Program-made: the position numbers and the translations under genes
Notes under the pieces: generated by a model
What the model was told of the DNA's origin: nothing
The model's input: only the letters and a program-made list of their open reading frames with translations
Databases searched by the model: none
Assembly (NCBI GenBank): GCA_905215505.1
Contig: CAJMPU010000001.1
Location: 131,100-195,099, forward strand
DNA length: 64,000 nucleotides
From: an uncultured bacterium
GTDB taxonomy: Bacteria; Actinomycetota; Coriobacteriia; Coriobacteriales; Coriobacteriaceae
Direction: 5' to 3'
Part shown: positions 42,704-50,881 of the stretch, piece by piece
Layout of the letters: each line of letters starts with the position of its first letter
Position numbering within the stretch: the first letter of the stretch is position 1

Positions 42704-42753
42704 CTCGTAAAGCGGGGGTCACCGGTTCGAGCCCGGTCGCTGGCTCCATTGCA
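42704..42753. repeat. attR (duplicated tRNA 3' end)
   Basis: Identical to 24899-24948. It contains only the 3' part of the tRNA gene. Confidence 0.92.
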
Positions 42754-42759
42754 CAAGAT

Positions 42760-42783
42760 AGCCGCCTTCGGGCGGCTTTTTTG
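42760..42783 (+). terminator. Original tRNA-Thr terminator, now separated from the tRNA
   Basis: GCCGCC-TTCG-GGCGGC followed by TTTTTTG, directly after attR. Confidence 0.8.
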
Positions 42784-43005
42784 TTGCCGATTTTGAGTGC
42801 GTTCGCGCCAATCCAAGCATCGCCACGTCAACAGCGGCCCACTCGGTGGACTTCGTGTTTAATGCATAGGGGCGGGGATTTACCAAAGTGAAATTTTAAT
42901 AAAAAGAAACCCAGCTGCAACAATTGCCATGGTGAGGGCTCGAATTGGCCATATAGATATAAAATAGTCACGATATACAAATGTCGAGAGACGTTGGGGA
43001 TATAG

Positions 43006-43515
43006 ATGAAAAGAACTAAGGGTTTTCTTTTGTTGGTAATGATGTTGCTCGGACTGTACTGTCTGAGTGGCCCTTCTTGGGCCGAGGCTGCCTGTCCTGA
43101 AGGTGAGCCTCAGCAGTCTTATACGGGCAGCCTGCTGATAACTGCTAAGGAGGGCGATGCCGACTCTCAGTCTGGGGTAAATCCCCTTGCCACTTTTGAG
43201 GGGGACGGCGGAACGGTCAAGCTTGACCATATTGGTAGCGGGATTTTGAGGTGGCAAGTTCTTCCTGACAAAATTGCGAACGATCCCTTCTCTTTTGCTG
43301 GAACGATATATCTATACAAGGTTGTGAGCGGAAAACAAAAATACGTCGATTGCTATCCGACAAACGGGTCTGGAATTGCATTCACCGGCATTTCGGGGCA
43401 GATTGATACACATGTACGAAAGGGAACCTATGTGGTGCGTTGGGTTGGAGCTGCTGCAGGCCCGATATGGATTGCGGTCTTGCGCCCCGATGTCCAAATA
43501 GGTTTCTCTCTCTAG
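43006..43515 (+). CDS. Secreted protein of unknown function
   Basis: 169 residues with a signal peptide (basic MKRTKG, hydrophobic LLLVMMLLGLYCLS, cleavage likely after SWAEA). The mature part is a beta-rich domain of about 140 residues with two cysteines. It resembles small exported domains, but I recognise no family. Base composition is lower in GC than the surrounding sugar genes. A smaller gene follows 14 bp downstream. Confidence 0.7.
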   Translation: MKRTKGFLLLVMMLLGLYCLSGPSWAEAACPEGEPQQSYTGSLLITAKEGDADSQSGVNPLATFEGDGGTVKLDHIGSGILRWQVLPDKIANDPFSFAGTIYLYKVVSGKQKYVDCYPTNGSGIAFTGISGQIDTHVRKGTYVVRWVGAAAGPIWIAVLRPDVQIGFSL

Positions 43516-43529
43516 ACGGGAAGTTGCTC

Positions 43530-43895
43530 ATGGACGCCATATATGACGGAGACGACTGGGTCGATCATTATACTTGGCGCCTGGTCGGCTCGAACGACAA
43601 TGGGGATGTGGTGTTTGATGGACTATGTCCAAAGCATCTCCATCCTTTTGTCTCGTCGTTAATTGAGAGTTCCGCTCGCGTTGTCCCCTACAGCTCGGCG
43701 TCGCTTCATGATACGGACGTTTTGAAGACCATAAGGGAATCAATTGACGAGGGCACGATGAGCGGCCCGCTGTTTTCTCGGCTTGTGGGGCTAGATGAGA
43801 TTGGCTCGAAACGACTGCTTGCGGGCGAAAAAGTGGAACTCACTTATCGGTCGATGATTTCAATCCTGCGGCTAGCCGATGTTCTTCGCAAATAA
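43530..43895 (+). CDS. Small hypothetical protein, partner of the secreted protein
   Basis: 121 residues from ATG 43530, after GGGAAG. The C-terminal half (SRLVGLDEIGSKRLLAGEKV, then TYRSMISILRLADVL) looks like a small helical domain of a helix-turn-helix type. The N-terminal half starts MDAIYDGDDWVDHYTWRLVG. Function unknown. It lies in an operon with the secreted protein. Confidence 0.6.
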   Translation: MDAIYDGDDWVDHYTWRLVGSNDNGDVVFDGLCPKHLHPFVSSLIESSARVVPYSSASLHDTDVLKTIRESIDEGTMSGPLFSRLVGLDEIGSKRLLAGEKVELTYRSMISILRLADVLRK

Positions 43896-43924
43896 ATGAG
43901 GCTTCCCTATTCAAAAACCGAAAA

Positions 43925-43999
43925 CCCCGCCAAACGTGATTCCCCTAGAGAAAGCACGTTTGGCGGGGTCCTAGCGTGATTTCCCTAGGGGAATCACGC
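43925..43999 (+). terminator. Double hairpin terminator
   Basis: ACCCCGCCAAACGTG (43925-43939) pairs with CACGTTTGGCGGGGT (43956-43970), and GCGTGATT pairs with AATCACGC within 43975-43999. Confidence 0.65.
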
Positions 44000-44030
44000 C
44001 ATCAGACGAACAGCTCAGCCGAGCAGCTCG

Positions 44031-44504
44031 CTACTCCTCCCAGTAGGCGTCGGCAAGCAACTTAAAGCAGATCTTCTTGACCGGCTGTGCGCCATCGCCC
44101 GGGAACTCGAGCGTGGGCATGTGGGGCTCGCCGGCAACGAACAGCGCGAATTTGTCGTCGGCAAGATCGCCGGCGATCGAGGCGTCGGAATCGACCAGAT
44201 CATAGTCGTCCTTCTCGTCAAACTCCTGGACCAGCGTCAGGCTGCCCGTAGCGACCTTGAAGGCCTCGCGACCCTCGACATCGATCTGCAGGTCGTGATA
44301 GCGCTGATGCGTCTCATAGTGAGCCTCAGCCTCGGGACGCGTCGTGGGAGACATGACGTTCGCAAAGACCTTCTCACCCGAAATCGGATGGCTGCCGACC
44401 TCGAGCTGTGCCGGGTCGTTCTCCTCGAGCCAGTCGATCAGCACGTCGAGGCCCTTGAGCATTCCGCGGTATTCCTCGATATCGCCCAATGCACCGTAAA
44501 TCAT
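44031..44504 (-). CDS. YhcH/YjgK/YiaL-family protein
   Basis: A 157-residue double-stranded beta-helix protein. It starts MIYGALGDIEEYRGM, has TRPEAEAHYETHQRYHDLQI (His/Glu cluster likely binding metal, about residues 55-74) and ends CFKLLADAYWEE. Members such as NanQ act as sugar anomerases, for example on sialic acid. Here it sits next to amino-sugar and tagatose genes, so an anomerase for an amino sugar or its phosphate is a reasonable inference. The start follows AGAGGGG. Confidence 0.85.
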   Translation of the reverse strand: MIYGALGDIEEYRGMLKGLDVLIDWLEENDPAQLEVGSHPISGEKVFANVMSPTTRPEAEAHYETHQRYHDLQIDVEGREAFKVATGSLTLVQEFDEKDDYDLVDSDASIAGDLADDKFALFVAGEPHMPTLEFPGDGAQPVKKICFKLLADAYWEE

Positions 44505-44536
44505 CTAAATCCCCTCTCGGATCGTTTATTTGGCAG

Positions 44537-44665
44537 CTACTCGGTAAATGCATTACCGACGCTGTTGTCATCCACATACGTCTCGACCAGGGTAAGGTCG
44601 GGATTGAACACGACAAACTCGGCGTCGCGCCCCAGCATAATGCTACCGCACTTGTCGTCGACATG
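44537..44665 (-). pseudogene. 3' remnant of nagA
   Basis: Encodes the last ~42 residues of N-acetylglucosamine-6-P deacetylase (CGSIMLGRDAEFVVFN, then LTLVETYV and SVGNAFTE plus stop), closely similar to the end of the intact nagA at 47396-48565. The rest of the gene is absent. It marks a deletion or recombination point beside lacC2. Confidence 0.85.
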
Positions 44666-44701
44666 AGCTAGCAAGCAATGCCGGGGCCGACGCCCAGGCT
44701 T

Positions 44702-45637
44702 TTACAGCTCGGTCACGACAACGCCGTTGTAGACCTCGTCCCAACGGTCCATGACCAGATGGCCGGTCATGGGATCCATGGCATTGAGCTTGCCGCAGGT
44801 GTTGGCGGTACGCAGCACCGTCTCGTCATCCGCGCCAGCAGCAATCGCATGCGCGAAGCCGGCAATGGTCGAATCGCCAGAGCCCGTAGCGTTAACGGCG
44901 GGGATATCGGGGGTCTTGGCGCGGAATGCACGGCCATTATGGAAGCCCACGGAGCCGGCAGCGCCCATGGACACGACGACCCAGGGGATATCGGAGAAGC
45001 GGGCATCAGAGGCGAGCGCGGCGCGGAGCTCGTCCACATCGTCGGTGGTAAAGCTCGTGCCCAGAAGGCCGTTAATCTCGGTCAGGTTAGGCTTGACCAG
45101 CTCGGGCTTAGTTTCGGACTTAAGGGCGGCCTCGAGCGAAGCACCCGAGGTATCGAGCAGCACCTTGGCGCCGGCGTTCTCGGCAATACCCGTGATCTTG
45201 GCGTAGTAGCCTGCCTCGACACCACGGGGCAGCGAACCCGAGATGGTAACGACAGCGGCCTTGCTCGCAAGCTCGGCGAACTTGGCGGTAAAGGCATCGA
45301 GCTCCTCGGGGGCAATCGTCGGGCCGCTCTCGAGTAGCTCGGTCTGGTTGCCGGCGTGGAGGATGTTAAGGCAAATGCGAGTCTCGCCCTTGATGGGTAC
45401 AAAATCATTCTTAATGCCGTTGGCATCCATGAGCTCGGCCATGTAGGCGCCCATGTGGCCGCCGAGTAGACCGGTTGCCACAACGTCGTCGCCCAGCTGA
45501 CCCAGTACACGGGCCACGTTGAGACCCTTGCCGCCGGCGGTCTTTTCGGGCGTCACACGGTTAACGTCGTCGATAATGAGCTCATCGAGCTGATAGCGTG
45601 TATCGACGGACGGGTTCATCGTAACGGTGAGGATCAT
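44702..45637 (-). CDS. lacC: Tagatose-6-phosphate kinase (PfkB family), copy 2
   Basis: 311 residues, nearly identical in layout to copy 1: GGKGLNVARVLGQLG near the N terminus and NATGSGDS near residue 250. Differences are mostly conservative. Given the neighbouring nagA, agaS and GalNAc-type PTS, this copy probably serves tagatose-6-phosphate from amino-sugar breakdown while copy 1 serves lactose. The start follows AAGGAG. It overlaps no other gene and is followed by the nagA remnant. Confidence 0.88.
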   Translation of the reverse strand: MILTVTMNPSVDTRYQLDELIIDDVNRVTPEKTAGGKGLNVARVLGQLGDDVVATGLLGGHMGAYMAELMDANGIKNDFVPIKGETRICLNILHAGNQTELLESGPTIAPEELDAFTAKFAELASKAAVVTISGSLPRGVEAGYYAKITGIAENAGAKVLLDTSGASLEAALKSETKPELVKPNLTEINGLLGTSFTTDDVDELRAALASDARFSDIPWVVVSMGAAGSVGFHNGRAFRAKTPDIPAVNATGSGDSTIAGFAHAIAAGADDETVLRTANTCGKLNAMDPMTGHLVMDRWDEVYNGVVVTEL

Positions 45638-45696
45638 TTTTAGCTCCTTATCTCGCAGGCTCCTTGTGCCTCGCGATACGAGTCGACAAAACGGAA

Positions 45697-46578
45697 TTAC
45701 AGAATCTCAATCGTGAACGAGCGAACGACGGTCTCCTTGGGCTTGGCGACAAGGCAGCCACGCTTATGCTCAAGCACGTCGTCCTCATCGGAGCAGGTCG
45801 AAAGGCCGCCCCAAGGCTCAACTGCCACAAAATCACCCTCGGGCTTGCTCCACACAATGAGATATGGGAAGCCCTCAAAGCTCAGGCGGACGCCCTTGTC
45901 CTCGCCCTTTTTGGAAAGCGTGACCTGGCGGCTCTCGAGCACGTCAAAGATGGTCTCCGCAAAATCGAAGAGCTCGTGCGACAGGGGCAGCGTCTTTCCC
46001 ACCATGGGGTTCTTGGAGCGCTTGTCCACGTCAATCAAGCCAGTCGAAGGGACAGCGGTGCAAAGCTCTGCAGCCTCTTCTTTCTCAAAGCGCAACTCGT
46101 AGTCCGTATAGGCCTCGCCCTCATCGAGCGGGCACCTAAAGCCGGGATGCCCACCGATAAAGAACGGCATGTCCTCGGTGCCCTCGTTGGTAACCTCATA
46201 GGAGACACGCACGGCGGCGTCCTCGAGCGTATAGCGGGCGACGAGCCTAAACGGATACGGATAATCGCTCAGCAGCGCGGCGTTATCCTCCGAAGCCAGG
46301 CACATAGCCAACTCGTTCTCGCCTTGGCTCAGCAGCTTCCATTCCTGCTTGCGCGCAAAGCCGTGGCGAGCGAGCTTTACATGATGCCCGGCAAACGTCA
46401 TGGCGCTGTTGTCGCGCAAGCCTCCGCAAATCGGGAAGCAAATCGGCGCCTGGCCGGACCACACGGTGGGATCACCCTGCCACAAGTACTCGCGACCTCC
46501 GGCCTCAATCGAGGTAAACGAGCCACCAGCCGTGGAAACCTTAATAGAAATCGAATCGTTGGAGAGAGCGTATTCCAT
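45697..46578 (-). CDS. lacX: LacX-like aldose 1-epimerase family protein, copy 2
   Basis: 293 residues, same length and landmarks as copy 1 (REYLWQGDPTVWSGQAPICF, RHGFARKQEW, GGHPGFRCPLDEGEAYTDYE in short). It is upstream of lacC2 with 59 bp between, the same pairing as lacX1-lacC1, so the two-gene block was duplicated. AAAGGATG precedes the start. Confidence 0.85.
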   Translation of the reverse strand: MEYALSNDSISIKVSTAGGSFTSIEAGGREYLWQGDPTVWSGQAPICFPICGGLRDNSAMTFAGHHVKLARHGFARKQEWKLLSQGENELAMCLASEDNAALLSDYPYPFRLVARYTLEDAAVRVSYEVTNEGTEDMPFFIGGHPGFRCPLDEGEAYTDYELRFEKEEAAELCTAVPSTGLIDVDKRSKNPMVGKTLPLSHELFDFAETIFDVLESRQVTLSKKGEDKGVRLSFEGFPYLIVWSKPEGDFVAVEPWGGLSTCSDEDDVLEHKRGCLVAKPKETVVRSFTIEIL

Positions 46579-46735
46579 TACCCATCCTTTCGAACAACTG
46601 CTTTATTTCACGCAAGCGCCCGTTTCAATCCTAACCATAGAACAAACCCGCACGCTCATCGATGCGTCCGGTATCCCGGCCATGTAACGGGGTACCATAC
46701 AGACATTGATGCAATTACAGCTGAAAGGCCTTCTT

Positions 46736-47320
46736 ATGCGAACCATCATTCTTTATGCCTCACGCCACCACGGCAATACGAAAAAGCTCGTGGACGCCAT
46801 CGTCGAGGCGCACCCCGAAATCGATACCCTCGATGTGAAAACGCTCGGCAAAAACGAGTATCCCAACCTGCACGAATACCATCTGATTGGTGTCGCCACG
46901 GGCATCTATTACTCCGAGATCGACAAGGACATGGCACGCGTGCTCACTAACGTGTTGCAGCCGCAGGACAAGGTGTTTGGCCTTATGACCTACGGTGGCA
47001 AAAACAAGTGGTACGGCAAGGATATCGATGGCATCTGCCGCATGAGGCAGGCCATCTTTATGGGTGTCTACGGCTGCCCCGGCTTTGATACGTGGGGGCC
47101 GTTCAAACTCACCGGCGGTGTCCAAAAGGGGCACCCGACCGCTGAGGAAATTAAGGGTGCCGTCGACTTCTTCGACAAGATCGAAGACGAGTATGGAGAC
47201 ATCATCGTCGAAGAGTACGCCAAGCGCGAGAAGCGCCTAGCATACGAGAAGGAGCATCCTGCAGGAGGCCTGGTGGCCGGCGTTAAGCGTACGGCAAAGA
47301 AAATCGCTAGCAAGCTGTAA
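46736..47320 (+). CDS. Flavodoxin-family protein
   Basis: A 194-residue flavodoxin-fold protein with an FMN phosphate-binding loop (YASRHHGNTKKL, about residues 6-17) and the flavin region GLMTYGGKNKWYG. The ~45-residue C-terminal extension is charged and helical, ending in GVKRTAKKIASKL, a likely amphipathic basic tail. It probably acts in electron transfer, but no redox partner is next to it. The start at 46736 follows AAAGG. It is divergent from lacX2. Confidence 0.82.
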   Translation: MRTIILYASRHHGNTKKLVDAIVEAHPEIDTLDVKTLGKNEYPNLHEYHLIGVATGIYYSEIDKDMARVLTNVLQPQDKVFGLMTYGGKNKWYGKDIDGICRMRQAIFMGVYGCPGFDTWGPFKLTGGVQKGHPTAEEIKGAVDFFDKIEDEYGDIIVEEYAKREKRLAYEKEHPAGGLVAGVKRTAKKIASKL

Positions 47321-47351
47321 CTGTAAAGGTGCTTTTGAGCGTTTAACCCGT

Positions 47352-47389
47352 ACGGCGGGTCCGAGCAGATTCGGGCCCGCCGTCTTTTT
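47352..47389 (+). terminator. Flavodoxin gene terminator
   Basis: ACGGCGGG...CCGA pairs with TCGG...CCCGCCGT, followed by CTTTTTCTTTC. Confidence 0.8.
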
Positions 47390-47395
47390 CTTTCG

Positions 47396-48565
47396 TTACT
47401 CGGTAAAGGCGTTGCCGACGCTCTGGCCGCCAACATACGTCTCGACGAGGGTGAGCTCATGGTCGAACACGACAAAGTCGGCGTCGCGACCCGGCATGAT
47501 GCTGCCGCACTTATCCTCGATGTGCGCGGAGCGTGCCGGCACCTCGGTTGCCATGCGAATGGCGATATCGGCGCTGGCGATGCCCCAGTCGACGATGTTC
47601 TTGACGCCCTGGGCAAGCGTGAGCACCGAACCGGCAATGCTCTTGCCATCGGCGAGCCAGCACAGGTTGTCCTTCATGATGACGTCCATGCCGCCGCTGG
47701 TGTAGCTGCCCTCGGGCATGCCGCCGCAGCCCAGGCAGTCGGTGATGAGTACCGTGTGCTGCCAGCCCTTGGCCTGCAGCAGCGCCTTGATGGCGGCAGG
47801 GTTTACGTGCTTGCCGTCACAGATGATCTCGGCGTAGGTCTCGGACGTGGACATAGCAGCACCCACGACACCGGGCTCACGGTGATGCAGCCCGCGCTGG
47901 CCGTTATAGGTATGCGTAAAGCAGCTGGCACCGGCGTTGATGGCGGCGATGCACTCATCGTAGGTGGCGTCGGAGTGACCGATGCTGGTCACCACACCCT
48001 TGGCGTTCAGAGCAGCCGCATAAGCAGCGGCACCGTCGCGCTCGGCCGCCATGGCGCTCTTAACGATGCGACCGCCCGCAGCCTCCTGCCACTGATCAAA
48101 GACCTCCTCGGAGGGATCGATAAGATAAGCGGGGTTCTGCGCGCCCACGTGCTTCATGGTAAAGAAGGGGCCCTCCAGGTAGATGCCCTGAATGCGAGCA
48201 CCGCAGAAGTCGGGGCCGCGACCCTCGTCCGCCTGAGCGATGGCGGCGCAGGCGTCCTTGATCTGCTCGACGCCATCGGTGAACGTCGTGGGTAGCCAGC
48301 TGGTGGTACCGCGACGGGCGAGCTCAGTCGAGCTGATATCGATACCCTCGGGGTCGTTATCGGTAGTTGAGTGGTTGTAGAAGCCATGGATGTGGGTATC
48401 GACCATACCCGGTGCGATCCACGATCCCGTGTAGTCCTTGATCTCGCAAGAGGGCTCGTCGGCCTGCCAGGCGCCAAAGACGCCATCCTCGACCATAAGA
48501 TAGCCGCCCAGTTGCGGGCCTGCCGGCAAGAAGAACTTGTCAGCCTTAATTGCGTACGTGCTCAT
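47396..48565 (-). CDS. nagA: N-acetylglucosamine/galactosamine-6-phosphate deacetylase
   Basis: Removes the acetyl group from N-acetylhexosamine-6-phosphate. The 389-residue amidohydrolase has the metal motif HIHG (about 58-61), the metal-binding Glu in GIYLEGPF, GHSDATY, a His in FTHTYNG and the catalytic Asp in LITDCLGCGG. ATG 48565 follows AAGGAG. It is downstream of agaS; the GalNAc PTS and AgaS nearby suggest GalNAc-6-P as a substrate (AgaA role), but GlcNAc-6-P is possible. A C-terminal fragment of a second copy exists at 44537-44665. Confidence 0.92.
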   Translation of the reverse strand: MSTYAIKADKFFLPAGPQLGGYLMVEDGVFGAWQADEPSCEIKDYTGSWIAPGMVDTHIHGFYNHSTTDNDPEGIDISSTELARRGTTSWLPTTFTDGVEQIKDACAAIAQADEGRGPDFCGARIQGIYLEGPFFTMKHVGAQNPAYLIDPSEEVFDQWQEAAGGRIVKSAMAAERDGAAAYAAALNAKGVVTSIGHSDATYDECIAAINAGASCFTHTYNGQRGLHHREPGVVGAAMSTSETYAEIICDGKHVNPAAIKALLQAKGWQHTVLITDCLGCGGMPEGSYTSGGMDVIMKDNLCWLADGKSIAGSVLTLAQGVKNIVDWGIASADIAIRMATEVPARSAHIEDKCGSIMPGRDADFVVFDHELTLVETYVGGQSVGNAFTE

Positions 48566-48628
48566 ATGCACTCCTTGCTTCTAAAGCAGTTGACTGTGGT
48601 GATGCTTATACCCAGCCCACGTAATAAC

Positions 48629-48665
48629 AAAAAGCGCCCGCCCGCCGTTATGAGCGGACGGGCGC
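48629..48665 (-). terminator. agaS terminator
   Basis: GCGCCCGCCCGC pairs with GCGGACGGGCGC (one mismatch); the minus strand continues with TTTTTGTTATT. It sits between agaS and nagA, so nagA may be transcribed by read-through or from its own promoter. Confidence 0.7.
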
Positions 48666-48683
48666 CCTTACAGGGGGACGCGA

Positions 48684-49850
48684 TTAAGCGGTGAAGGGGT
48701 GAATCGTCACGCCCTTAACCACGCGGTTGACCGTACCGGTGGGGCTCGGCGTGTCGGGCGTGTTGCCCACGCGCACGGAGTTGAGCAGGCTGATAGCCTG
48801 AGCAAACATCACGAACGGCAGAGCAAGGTAGCCCTCGGGAAGCGCCTCGTAGCCCTTAAAGGTGAAGGACTCGCCCTCGTAGACGGTAGCGCCATCCTGC
48901 TGAACGGCAACGGTGTGCTGAGCGATCTTGTCGCCACCGATCTCGTTGAGGATGTCGATGTCGTACTGACGGGTGTAGGCGTCGTTGTTGACGAACACGA
49001 ACACGAGGGTCTTGTCGTCGACGAAGGACTTGGGTCCGTGACGATAGCCCATGGAGGTGTCGTAGGAAGTAGCGACCAGACCGTGAGCAAGCTCGAGGAT
49101 CTTGAGCTGGCTCTCCTGGGCAAGGCCACCGAAGGAGCCGGAACCCAAGTACGTCACGCGGTTGAAGTCGCCAGCGAGGTAGTCGGCAACCTCGGACTCG
49201 CGAGCGATGACCTCCTCGCCCATCTTGGCGATGGTCTCGACCCACTCGGCCTTCTGCTCGTCGGAAGCCTCGTCAAAGATGAGGGTAGAGAGCAGGGTCA
49301 TGCAGGTGTAGGAGCCGGTCATGGCGAAGCCCTTGTCGTTGGCGCGCGGAATGAGCAGCGTCAGCGCATTGGGATCATCGGCAGACTCGACGGCGAGCTT
49401 GCCCTCGGGCGCGCAGGTGATGTTGAGGAACTTGACGTTGTGGACGAGCTCCTTGGCAACGGCAACGGCGGCAAGGCTCTCGGGGCTGTTGCCAGAGCGG
49501 GCAAAGGAAACCACGAGCGTGGGATCCTCAGCGCGCAGGAAGTCGCGCGGGGCGCTCACGATGTCGGTCGTGGCGATGGGCTTAAAGTCGTAGAGATCAG
49601 TGTTGCCGGCGTGACGCAGATACGGGGCGCAGGTATCGCCAACATAGTCGGACGTACCGGCACCGGTGAAGACAACGGACAGACGGCCCTCGCCCATAGC
49701 ACGAGCCTCGGTAAGGAAGGCCTCGATGGCCTCCTTGTTCTCGCGATAGATGTTGAGCGTATCACGCCAAAGCTCGGGCTGCTGAGCAATCTCGGCCGTG
49801 GTGATCTGGGCGCCGAGCTCGGTGAGCTCCTCGACACTCTTCTCGAACAT
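48684..49850 (-). CDS. agaS: AgaS-family SIS-domain sugar isomerase/deaminase
   Basis: A 388-residue protein with two SIS domains: VVFTGAGTSDYVGDT (about 59-73), SFARSGNSPES (about 114-124) and, in the second, YLGSGSFGGLAQES and MGYRHGPKSFV. AgaS converts galactosamine-6-phosphate to tagatose-6-phosphate and ammonia. It thus links NagA to LacC2. A candidate GntR-type operator lies 60 bp upstream (49911-49926). AGAGAGG precedes the ATG. Confidence 0.92.
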   Translation of the reverse strand: MFEKSVEELTELGAQITTAEIAQQPELWRDTLNIYRENKEAIEAFLTEARAMGEGRLSVVFTGAGTSDYVGDTCAPYLRHAGNTDLYDFKPIATTDIVSAPRDFLRAEDPTLVVSFARSGNSPESLAAVAVAKELVHNVKFLNITCAPEGKLAVESADDPNALTLLIPRANDKGFAMTGSYTCMTLLSTLIFDEASDEQKAEWVETIAKMGEEVIARESEVADYLAGDFNRVTYLGSGSFGGLAQESQLKILELAHGLVATSYDTSMGYRHGPKSFVDDKTLVFVFVNNDAYTRQYDIDILNEIGGDKIAQHTVAVQQDGATVYEGESFTFKGYEALPEGYLALPFVMFAQAISLLNSVRVGNTPDTPSPTGTVNRVVKGVTIHPFTA

Positions 49851-49910
49851 TTCTAATACCTCTCTCTAGAAGTAATCCTCTGACGTGCAATTATACACTT
49901 CGGTTGGTTA

Positions 49911-49926
49911 TCTGGTAGTAACCAGT
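49911..49926. promoter_or_regulatory. dre-like operator before agaS
   Basis: TCTGGTAGTAACCAGT matches the arms of the DasR/NagR consensus (ACTGGTCTAGACCAGT type). It lies between agaS and the GntR gene. Confidence 0.6.
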
Positions 49927-49964
49927 TAAATGCAAAGAATCACCATATGGAAACGATGCGGACA

Positions 49965-50696
49965 CTAGTTGCTACGCTGGTGGTAAACCTTGTATTTAAA
50001 CTGATCGGCACGAGCAACCGAGAGTGTATACTCCACAACCTCGTTTGACTCGTTATACGTAGTCCTGACTAAATCGAGCACAGGCGAGCCCTCGACAATT
50101 CCCAAAAGGTGGGCGTCGGTGGGACGGGCTATGCTCGCATAGAACTCCTCTTCAGCCACGCGTATCTTTTGCTGAAAGTCTTGCTCAATCACATCGTAAA
50201 GCGGCTTGCGCTCCAGCAGCGGTCGCTTTAGGGACAGAAATTGACGAACCGGTAGATAGCTGCGTTCGACCATCATGGGCATGTTGTCGGCAGAACGAAG
50301 GCGCTTAAGCTTAAAAATGCGATCACCGATACGCAATCCCATATGCTCGGCCAGATTCTTATCGGCCTCCATCTCGCAAAACTCGAGAATCGTGGTCTCG
50401 GGGTCGCGACCCATCGCGCGCATCTGCTCGGTAAAGCTGTAGGACTGCATAAGATTGGTTGCTTTTGCCGAACGGTCAGTCACAAAGGTACCGCGACCGT
50501 GCTGCCGAACCACCAGTCCTAAACGCTCCAGTTCCTGCAGAGCCAAGCGTACCGTAGTGCGCGAGAGACCATAGCGCTCCGAAAGTTCGCGCTCGGAAGG
50601 AATCATGTCACCAGCGCGATATTCATGGTCAATCTTTTCGGTCAGAATATCGACCAGCTGATCGTACAGCGGTTGCTTACGCGCTCCGATCGCCAT
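49965..50696 (-). CDS. GntR/HutC-family regulator (NagR/AgaR-like)
   Basis: A 243-residue regulator: winged helix (GDMIPSERELSERYGLSRTT, then RLALQELERLGLVVRQHGRGTFV, about residues 29-72) and a UTRA effector domain (about 95-238) with LxRLRSADNMPMMVERSYLP-type sequence. HutC/NagR proteins respond to hexosamine-6-phosphates. Dre-like sites before agaS and before the PTS operon are probable targets, which would place it as the repressor of the whole amino-sugar regulon. GGGAGG precedes the start. Confidence 0.88.
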   Translation of the reverse strand: MAIGARKQPLYDQLVDILTEKIDHEYRAGDMIPSERELSERYGLSRTTVRLALQELERLGLVVRQHGRGTFVTDRSAKATNLMQSYSFTEQMRAMGRDPETTILEFCEMEADKNLAEHMGLRIGDRIFKLKRLRSADNMPMMVERSYLPVRQFLSLKRPLLERKPLYDVIEQDFQQKIRVAEEEFYASIARPTDAHLLGIVEGSPVLDLVRTTYNESNEVVEYTLSVARADQFKYKVYHQRSN

Positions 50697-50781
50697 CCTA
50701 TCCTCCCTTTTGCTCGAATTCGGCTAACTACCTAGGGTGTTAAGCATTATCAGTCCGCAACACCCGACTCATCAAGAAAAC

Positions 50782-50816
50782 AAAAGCCGCGCGCTCTTAC
50801 GAGCACGCGGCTTTTA
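50782..50816 (-). terminator. PTS operon terminator
   Basis: AAAAGCCGCG pairs with CGCGGCTTTT around a 15-nt centre. It lies between EIID and the GntR gene. Confidence 0.8.
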
Positions 50817-50881
50817 ACATACACATGGCTTAAGGGGTCGGGGTGTGAGCCGCGTAGGGACACACCCCTCAAGCTAGAGCC

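Larger units (their letters stand above)
24899..42753. mobile_element. 17.8-kb integrative mobilizable element in tRNA-Thr
   Basis: Bounded by a perfect 50-bp direct repeat of the tRNA 3' end (24899-24948 and 42704-42753). The right end carries a tyrosine integrase and an excisionase-like gene, and the interior a MobC, a VirD4-type coupling protein, a relaxase and a DnaB-like ATPase. No VirB4, VirB6 or other type IV secretion genes are seen, so it must borrow a transfer channel. Cargo: restriction (MmeI-like, Mrr), HNH nuclease, DUF2958/DUF4313 genes and an AT-rich patch at 32.6-33.8 kb. Confidence 0.9.

Noticed and set aside
42704..42753. Second tRNA-Thr gene
   Set aside because: Only the 3' part is present (no 5' acceptor strand or D-arm); it is the attR copy.
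24899..42753. Prophage
   Set aside because: No capsid, tail, portal or terminase genes; mobilization genes are present instead.
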